Assembly (NCBI GenBank): GCA_963823675.1
Contig: CAWGMT010000011.1
Location: 806,001-870,000 of the forward strand
DNA length: 64,000 nucleotides
Source: CAWGMT01 sp963823675
GTDB lineage: Bacteria; Planctomycetota; Planctomycetia; Isosphaerales; Isosphaeraceae
Direction of reading: 5' to 3'
The notes under the pieces are model-generated. The model did not search any database. It worked only from the letters and a program-made list of their open reading frames with translations, and had not been told where the DNA came from. Shown here in pieces: positions 57,474-64,000 of this stretch (position 1 is its first letter; every line of letters begins with the position of its first letter). The translations under genes were made by a program, and so were the position numbers.

Positions 57474-58415
57474 TTAATCGGCAAGGAACCCGCCCGCCGG
57501 TTCATCGAAGAGCTCGGGTGGATCATCATCACCTGGATCCGGCTCTGGATCGGCCAGCGAGCCGTGCTCGTCGTTCCAGTAGGGTCGAGAGCCCCGCTTG
57601 CCCTTGGGGGCCTCAAAGCTCTGGACGTCGCCGGCCCCGACGATGATCCGGCGCTCGTCCTCGAGCTCGACCAGCAGCTTCTGGGCCAGGATCTCCTGGG
57701 CCACGACGCGGCCACGACCCTTCGCGGTCACGACTCTCGAACCGACCGGCGGCAGCGTCTGCTCCAGATCGCGGTAGGAATCATACTCGTAGCGCAGGCA
57801 GCATTTCAGCCGGCCGCATCGTCCGGAGATCTTGGCCGGGTCAAGGGTCGTTTTCTGGATCTTGGCCATCTTCATCGAAACGGGCGGCATGCGGGTGAGG
57901 TGCGTATTGCAGCAGACGGGTTTGCCGCAATCGCCATAATCGGCCAGCAGTTTGGCCTCGTCACGCACGCCAATCTGACGCATCTCGATGCGCGACTTGA
58001 GCACTCGCGCCAGGTCCTTGACCAGCTCGCGGAAATCCACCCGCTTCTCGGCCAGATAGTAGAAGATGATTCGTTCGCGCCCGTGGATGATTTCCACGTC
58101 GACCAGATCCATCTGAAGCCGGCGCCTGGCGATCAATTCCTGGCAGACGGTGAAGACCGAAGGCCGATCGGCCGCCAGTTTTTCTTCTTGCTGCCGATCG
58201 TTGGGATTGGCCGGCCGGAGGATCTCTCCCTGGCCGGGATTGGAGAGAAATCGAGCCGTCCGATCCGAGGCCGCGCAGAGGACTTCCCCAAGCTCGGTGC
58301 CCCGGTCGCTACGCACCACGACCTGTTCCCCGCGCAGGAAATCCTGGTCCGGCAGTCCCTTGTATTCGCCCAGCAAGCGCATTCGCCCATAGCGCACGAT
58401 GTAAGTTTGGGGCAT
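57474..58415 (-). CDS. ricT: PSP1/RicT family protein
   Basis: 313 residues. The PSP1 domain is seen in YIVRYGRMRLLGEYKGL, VVVRSDRGTELGEVL, LVDVEIIHGRERIIFYYLAEKRVDFRELVKDLA, and the four-cysteine pattern CGKPVCCNTHL ... GRCGRLKCCLRYE that ligates an Fe-S cluster in the RicT/YaaT group. In Bacillus the Ric complex controls RNase Y-dependent mRNA processing; in planctomycetes the role is unproven. The acidic C-terminal tail (DPEPDPGDDDPPELFDEP) is low complexity. Cytoplasmic. Followed on the same strand by Minf_1886. Confidence 0.92.
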   Translation of the reverse strand: MPQTYIVRYGRMRLLGEYKGLPDQDFLRGEQVVVRSDRGTELGEVLCAASDRTARFLSNPGQGEILRPANPNDRQQEEKLAADRPSVFTVCQELIARRRLQMDLVDVEIIHGRERIIFYYLAEKRVDFRELVKDLARVLKSRIEMRQIGVRDEAKLLADYGDCGKPVCCNTHLTRMPPVSMKMAKIQKTTLDPAKISGRCGRLKCCLRYEYDSYRDLEQTLPPVGSRVVTAKGRGRVVAQEILAQKLLVELEDERRIIVGAGDVQSFEAPKGKRGSRPYWNDEHGSLADPEPDPGDDDPPELFDEPAGGFLAD

Positions 58416-58517
58416 GCAAAATCATCCGCGAGGCGATCAGCGAGCGTGAGTGGGTTGTGGTCGAGTCAACTTTCCGCGATTATCTCTTCTTGAGCCGAAA
58501 CGCGATAGAGGAAAGGC

Positions 58518-58577
58518 GAAAAGGTGTCAGGAACCTATTCTAGCCGGAGCCGGTAAATCGGTTCCTGACACCTTTTC
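58518..58577. repeat. REP-like hairpin, family 1 (intact copy)
   Basis: Arms gaaaaggtgtcaggaacc (58518-58535) and ggttcctgacaccttttc (58560-58577) are perfect 18-base reverse complements with a 24-base loop. The stem equals that of the element target at 33345/34948 with one substitution, while the loops differ. It lies in the intergenic space between divergent ricT and the Trm112-like gene. Confidence 0.92.
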
Positions 58578-58723
58578 CCGACGATCGGGCTTCAAACGTC
58601 GGCGATACTATTCCATAATGCGGCCTGGGAATCATCACTCATGACGACGATTCGGGCAGGAGGATGCCGGCGGCCGGATGGGATCGGCCGGATTGTGGCA
58701 CACCGAAGGAGGAAACCTCGCCG

Positions 58724-58942
58724 ATGGTCAACGAAAACCTCATCGCGCTCTTGGTCTGTCCGCTGGGTAAGGCTCGCTTGCGCCGCGAGGGAGACTCACT
58801 GATCTGCACCCGCTGTGGGCCGAGATTCTCGATCCAGGACGATATTCCCGACATGTTGATCGAACATGCCGATCTACCCGCCGGATGTAGCTCACTGGCC
58901 AACCTCGAATGCGTTCGCTGTGGCGACGCCAAGCTCGATTGA
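58724..58942 (+). CDS. Trm112 family protein
   Basis: 72 residues. VCPLGKARLRREGDSLICTRCGPRFSIQDDIPDMLIEHADLP is the short Trm112/UPF0434 zinc-ribbon pattern: CPLGK, CxxCG and IPxML. In bacteria the stand-alone form is of unknown role; in eukaryotes and archaea it activates methyltransferases. A further Cys pair occurs in the tail (CVRCGD). The ATG at 58724 has AAGGAGG about 11 bases upstream. Confidence 0.9.
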   Translation: MVNENLIALLVCPLGKARLRREGDSLICTRCGPRFSIQDDIPDMLIEHADLPAGCSSLANLECVRCGDAKLD

Positions 58943-58954
58943 TCGATTTGGCAA

Positions 58955-59152
58955 TCAGGGACCAAGCTCGATGGTCGGTCCGCCGTCGATGGCGACGATG
59001 TCGCCGGCCTTCAACTGACGACGCTTGCGCGCCTCGATCTCGCCATTGACGCGAACCTGGCCCGCCGCGATCAGAATCTTGGCCTCGCCACCGCTCTGGA
59101 CGCAGTTTGCCAGCTTGAGGAGCTGCGTGAGATTGATCGGCCGGCCACTCAT
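58955..59152 (-). CDS. S4-type RNA-binding protein, YbcJ-like
   Basis: 65 residues. INLTQLLKLANCVQSGGEAKILIAAGQVRVNGEIEARKRRQLKAGDIVAIDG is a complete stand-alone S4 domain of the YbcJ/RlbA kind, predicted to bind structured RNA. Convergent with the Trm112-like gene, whose stop is only 12 bases away. There is no signal peptide. Confidence 0.9.
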   Translation of the reverse strand: MSGRPINLTQLLKLANCVQSGGEAKILIAAGQVRVNGEIEARKRRQLKAGDIVAIDGGPTIELGP

Positions 59153-59572
59153 GCGGAGACCGAAAGTCGGGCTGGTTCTGCCATGGTGCTGACTGCTCCC
59201 GGGTGCCCGCGCGTTGGAAATCGCCTAGGACGAATCGACGGATAGGCCGCTCCCTCGCTCGTGAAGATCCTGCAAGCACGGAATGTAGATCCTCGCGCGG
59301 CGGTAGGCTGAACAGTCTATCATCAACGGCCGGTCCAGCCCATGCCGGACGGGCCGTCTGGTGGCTCGGAGCTTTCTTTGCCGGCTTGGCGCCTTTGCGT
59401 GAGACCCGTTGTTCAAGCTTGGCGACGGCTGAAGACCACTAATTGCCCACACGGTGGGACCGCCCGACGTGACGGCAATAGACTTGCTCCTCTACTCGGT
59501 CCCCGCTCAGGATGAGACAATGGCCCCGATTGGAAGTCATCAAGGCGATCGGCTGGTGTCAGGGGTTAGTCA
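59153..59572. other. Non-coding stretch upstream of the kinase-STAND-FGE gene
   Basis: 420 bases with no supportable gene; contains the promoters of the minus-strand S4 gene and the plus-strand kinase. No palindrome of the families found elsewhere in the window was seen. Confidence 0.45.
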
Positions 59573-62500
59573 ATGGATGAGACGAATGACCTCTCCGAAA
59601 CCGGCGGCTCGCAAACCCCCGCTCGTGGTTCGGGCGGCTCCTCGGATGAGACGAAAGACCTCTCCGACAGCCAGAAGCTCGCAGTCGTTCGCTCTGGCTT
59701 CGGGTGGCTCCTCGGACGGCGATCCCAGCAAGATCGGGCGCTACCGGATCATCCGCCGGCTCGGTCAGGGCGGGTTCGGACGGGTCTATCTGGCTCACGA
59801 TGACGACCTCGACCGACCGGTCGCCATCAAGGTGCCGAACCCGGAACGAATCACCCGCCCCGAGGATGTGGAAGCGTTTCTCGTCGAGGCCCGTATTCTC
59901 GCCAAGCTGGACCATCCCCATATTGTGCCGGTCCACGACGTGGGCCGCACGAAAGACGGGCTCTGCTTCGTCGTCTCGAAGCTCATCGAGGGAAGCGATC
60001 TGGCAGTCAGGATGGAACAGGCTCGCCAGTCCTTCCGGGATTCGGCGGAACTGGTCGCCACGATCGCCGACGCCTTGCATTACGCCCATGGCCGAGGGCT
60101 GGTCCACCGGGACGTCAAGCCCGCCAACATTCTCATCGACGCATCGGGCAAGCCGTGCGTCGCCGACTTCGGGCTTGCCCTCAAGGATGAGGACTTCGGC
60201 AAAGGTGGGGGGCTGGCCGGCACGCCGGCCTACATGAGTCCCGAGCAAGCAAGGGGCGAGGGGCATCTGGTCGACGGGCGTTCGGACATCTTCAGCTTAG
60301 GTGTGGTCTTCTACGAGCTACTGACCGGTCGCCGACCATTCCGCGCGGAGTCGCTTTCCGAGATCATCGAGCAAGTGACCCACGCCGAGGCTCGCCCGCC
60401 CCGCCAGATCGACGACAGCATCCCCAAGGAGCTGGAACGAATTTGCTTGAGAGCGATCTCGAAGCGTGCATCCGAAAGGTACACCACGGCGCGCGACATG
60501 GCCGAAGACCTTCGCCTTTTCCTTCAAACCGAAGGAGGCGTGGTCTCGCCGGGCGCCCCTTCGGTTCCCATCAGCGCGCCACCTGGATCAACGCTGGAAT
60601 CGGCCCCACTACAGGCCACCTCCCGGCAATCCGAGTCGGACCAGCGACCGATCAAGATCGTGCCCAAAGGGCTGCGATCCTTCGACGAGCATGATGCCGA
60701 CTTTTTCCTGGAATTGCTTCCCGGACCTCGGGACCGCGATGGACTGCCCGACAGCATTCGATTCTGGAAGCGCAAGATCGAGCAGATCGACTCCGACCTG
60801 ACTTTCCGGGTTGGTCTGATCTATGGACCATCGGGTTGCGGCAAGTCGTCGCTCGTGAAGGCGGGACTTCTTCCCCGGCTCGGTAAGCACGTCCTGCCGG
60901 TTTACGTCGAGGCGACCGCGGACGAGACCGAAACCCGGCTCTTGAAAGGCTTGCGCAAGGTCTGTCCTGAACTGGGCGCGGATTGGGGCTCGTTGATTCG
61001 CTGGCAAGTTTGCGGAGGGGTCGCGTCTTGCCCCCCGAGCGCAAAGTGCTGCTGGTCCTGGATCAGTTTGAGCAATGGCTATTTGGCAGGCGGGGCGAGG
61101 TGAATACGGAACTGGTCGCCGCGCTTCGCCACTGCGATGGCGAGCATGTCCAGGCCGTTGTGATGGTGCGGGATGATTTCTGGATGGCCGCGACCCGGTT
61201 CATGAGGGATCTAGAGATCCGCCTTGTTGAAGGAGAGAACTCGGCGGCCGTTGATCTTTTCGATGTTGACCACGCTCGAAAGGTCCTTGCGGCATTTGGT
61301 CGGGCGTTCGGCAAGCTCCCCGAAAATGCATCGGAAAAGTTGAAAGACCAGAGCGAATTTCTCAAGGAATCGGTGGGCGGGCTGGCTGAGGAAGGCAAGG
61401 TGATTTCCGTCCGCCTCGCACTCTATGCCGAAATGATGAAAGGCAAAGCGTGGGTTCCTTCCACGCTCAAGGAAGTCGGCGGCACGAAGGGTGTTGGTGT
61501 CACATTCCTCGAGGAAACCTTCAGCGCCTCGACCGCTCCTCCCGAGCATCGCTTACACCAGAAGGCAGCCCAGTCGGTGCTGAAAACTTTACTGCCCGAG
61601 ACCGGCACCGACATCAAGGGACAGATGAGATCGCGTCAGGAATTGCTCGAAGCATCGGGTTACGCGAACCGCCCCACGGACTTCGACGACCTGATTCACG
61701 TCCTGGACCCAGAGCTCCGCCTGATCACGCCGACAGACCCGGAGGGGGTGGCGGGTGATGAGTGGCGGGTGGAGGGAGAAAACACTGGGAATCGCTCGGG
61801 GATCGCCGATGGAGCCGGAAATCCCGCCACCCACCACCCGCCGCCCACCACCCGTTACTACCAACTTGCCCACGACTACCTGGTCCACTCGTTGCGAGAA
61901 TGGCTGACGCGCAAGCAGAAGGAAACGCGCCGGGGCCGGGCGGAGCTGAAACTGGCGGAACGCTCGGGCCTGTGGAACGCCAAGCCAGAAAACCGCCATC
62001 TGCCCACCCTCTGGGAATGGCTCGGCATCCGCACGCTAACAGATACGAACAAGTGGACCTCACAGCAGCGGGTGATGATGTCGAGGGCGACCCGGTTGCA
62101 CAGTCTCCGATCTCGCGCTCGCTCTGGCTGGTCTCGCCGCATTGATTTCCATCGGAGTCGTGGTTCGCACTCACGTTGCCAGGGAGCAGGAAGCGACCCG
62201 CATCGAAGGGCTGGTCGGTCGCCTGGTGAGTGCGGAGCCGAATCAGTTGCCAGTCATTGTCAAGGAGCTCGATGCGAATCCGGAGGTTGCCGCGACCTAT
62301 CTGTCGCCGCTCCTTAGCCGCCAATGCGGCAACGGTTGACGAGAAACGCGCGCGGCTGCATGCTCGCCTCGCGCGGGTTTCCCGCGACCGGGCGCTGGTC
62401 GATCCCCTGCTCGAAGAACTGCTCACCAACAAGGTCGTTTACGTCGGCCCGATTCGTCAGCAACTGCGTCTCTATGCGGGTGAGCTCACGGAAAAACTCC

Positions 62501-64000
62501 GGACCATCCTGCGGGACGAGAAAGCCGAGGCCAATCGCCGGTTCCGCGCCGCGGTGGCGCTGGTGGATTACGTTCCCGAATCGGAGGCGGCCTCGTGGAG
62601 CGAGCAGGACTTGAAGTTCGTGGCCGAGCAACTGGTCTCGTCCAATGCCGAGTTCCAGCCGCTGCTCCGCGACGCGCTGCGTCCGATTGGTGCGCGACTG
62701 CTGGGGGACCTGGAGCGGATCTTCGCCGATGCCAAGGCGACCGTCGCTCAGCAATTGAGCGCCGCCAATGCGTTCGCCGATTACGCCGCCAGCGATATCC
62801 CGAAGCTGTCCCAACTCCTCGCCGTAGCCACGCCGGAGCAATACGCGGTGCTCTACCCGATCGTGGCGGCCAGCCCCGCGCCCGCCACGATCAAGGATCT
62901 CGCCAGGATCGCCGCCACGCCGCCGCCCGCGGAACTGGGTTACGTACAGCGCATACCCTTTGGCCACCGTCGTGCAAACGCCGCAGTCGCCTTGCTGCGC
63001 CTGGGCGAGCGCGAGAAGGTGCTGCCGGTCTTTGAGATGACCGATGATCCGGAGGCGCTCACGCAATTCATGTTCCGCTGCCGCCCGCGCGGGGTCGCGG
63101 CGGATGCCCTGTTGGACTGTCTGCAACGGGTCAGCGACGCTCCGAAAGATCGTTATCCCAAGAACACTCGGTACGCCCTGCTGCTGTCGTTGGGGGAGTT
63201 TTCCATCGAGGAGATTCCCGAATCGGGTCGGGTCGCACTGCTTGAGCAACTGGCTGACTGGTACCGCCATGACCCGAGTTCAGGAGTCCACGGCGCGGCA
63301 GGCTGGTTGCTGCGACAATGGGGCCAGGCGGAGGTGGCACGGCAGGTGGACCACACCGCGGTCCCGTATTCTGGCAACCGTGAGTGGTTCACGCTGGCGA
63401 TCACGGTCAAGCCGACAGTGCCGCCGAAGCCCAAGACGGAACCGGCGAAAGAGAATGCCGGATCGAGATCAGAGCCACGCAAACCGGCCGAGTCCCGGCA
63501 GTCGAAAGCTGACGAAACCGCGAAACCGGTCGCATCGAGCAAATCTACCGCGCCAGCCGAGAAGATCAAACTCGAACCGCCCGCCCTACCGCTGCCGGCG
63601 AAGACGTTTTACTACACGTTCATCGTATTTCCGGCGGGCGCTTACGACATCGGATCGGTCAATGACGAACCGGACCGCCGAAAAAACGAAGTCCGGCACC
63701 GTATCACGCTAACGCGTCCCTATGCGCTCCTGGATCGTGAGATCACCGTTGAGGAGCTGATCGCCTTTTCGCCACTCTACGAACAATTCATGCGACAATA
63801 CGATGCGAAACCCGCGGATGCCGGGTTCGGTGTGGACTGGTACGACGCGGTCGGGTTTTGCCGGTGGCTGGGCCAGCAGTCGGGCTTGCCGGAGGGAGAC
63901 CAGTCGTATGCGGCTCCGGAGACCCTGGACAAGGCGAAGTATCCGCGCGAACCGAGTCCCGGGGCGAACTGGGCCCCGCGGAACTGGCCGCTGGAGCTGG
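59573..64000 (+). CDS. Ser/Thr kinase - STAND NTPase - FGE-sulfatase fusion protein (3' end outside window), four frameshifts
   Basis: At least 1475 residues when joined. An acidic N-terminus MDETNDLSETGGSQTPARG shifts frame near 59700 into the Hanks domain (RLGQGGFGRVYLAHD, AIKVPNPE, HRDVKPAN near residue 178, VADFGLAL, GTPAYMSPEQA). A linker leads to GLRSFDEHDADFFLELLPGPRDRDG, a STAND-type opening, Walker A YGPSGCGKSSLVKAGLLPR near 417; a frame change near 60975 precedes Walker B VLLVLDQFEQWL. An alpha-helical stretch follows, then a membrane helix (LALAGLAALISIGVVV, about 62115-62165, after a change near 62115) and, after another near 62320, a long helical repeat region. At the window end is a formylglycine-generating-enzyme-like domain (FIVFPAGAYDIGSVNDEPDRRKNEVRHRITLTRPYALLDREITVEEL). 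Confidence 0.85.

Noticed and set aside
59454..59572. Longer N-terminus of the kinase-STAND-FGE protein in the main kinase frame
   Set aside because: That frame reads basic nonsense over the segment where the alternative frame gives the acidic MDETNDLSETGG start typical of planctomycete kinases.

Overview
The window comes from a GC-rich planctomycete, most probably a relative of Isosphaeraceae/Gemmataceae (inference from gene content, not from a marker gene). Evidence: five large Hanks-type Ser/Thr kinases fused to WD40, TPR or STAND/FGE modules, an ECF sigma factor coupled to one of them, a DUF1559 pseudopilin-like protein followed by a small lipoprotein, and exported proteins carrying the planctomycete N-terminal signature (Arg-rich stretch followed by a LExLExRxLLS-like motif).

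Layout. 1-765: 3' end of a heavy-metal P-type ATPase. 1431-6406: ECF sigma factor/kinase-WD40-TPR pair. 6460-15835: surface-protein region with a beta-helix protein, a sedolisin (S53) protease carrying eight 89-residue YDG repeats, an IS110-family element and a beta-helix remnant. 15906-18209: stress cluster (DUF2267, tandem USP, Hsp20). 18876-22064: LOG-family protein, unknown protein, glycosyltransferase. 22446-22518: tRNA-Thr(CGT). 22527-25487: kinase and a receiver-cyclase. 25658-31887: complete DevBCA/TolC-like ABC exporter operon whose ATPase carries a C-terminal cyclic-nucleotide-binding domain. 32108-33386: second, membrane-bound class III cyclase, its 3' end hit by an IS4-family element (33361-34890). 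35193-41098: Gly/Tyr-rich exported protein and a kinase-TPR protein. 41636-45133: lipoproteins, DUF1559 protein and repeat-rich intergenic DNA. 45155-50419: CusB/CusA heavy-metal RND efflux. 50636-52882: HEPN/MNT toxin-antitoxin pair with a duplicated MNT domain, coupled to a PanE-like reductase. 52559-59152: carboxypeptidase-regulatory-like protein, ABHD14-like hydrolase, Tat-exported deacetylase-like protein, Minf_1886, RicT/PSP1, Trm112 and S4 proteins. 59573-64000: kinase-STAND-FGE protein that runs off the window.

Most interesting biology: (1) a cyclic-nucleotide module, with two class III cyclases flanking an exporter whose ATPase has a cNMP-binding domain; (2) a HepT/MntA system with a fused second, degenerate MNT domain; (3) a 1530-bp IS4-family element with 14-bp terminal repeats and a 9-bp target duplication, inserted into a REP-like hairpin that also exists intact elsewhere in the window; (4) repeats that have invaded a kinase coding sequence.

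A caution for every reader: about 20 otherwise well-conserved genes or gene segments are broken by single-base-type frameshifts, and about three quarters of these lie at or within a few bases of GCGC. I treat them as probable base-calling or assembly errors (possibly caused by modified GCGC) and annotate the joined genes, saying where each break lies.
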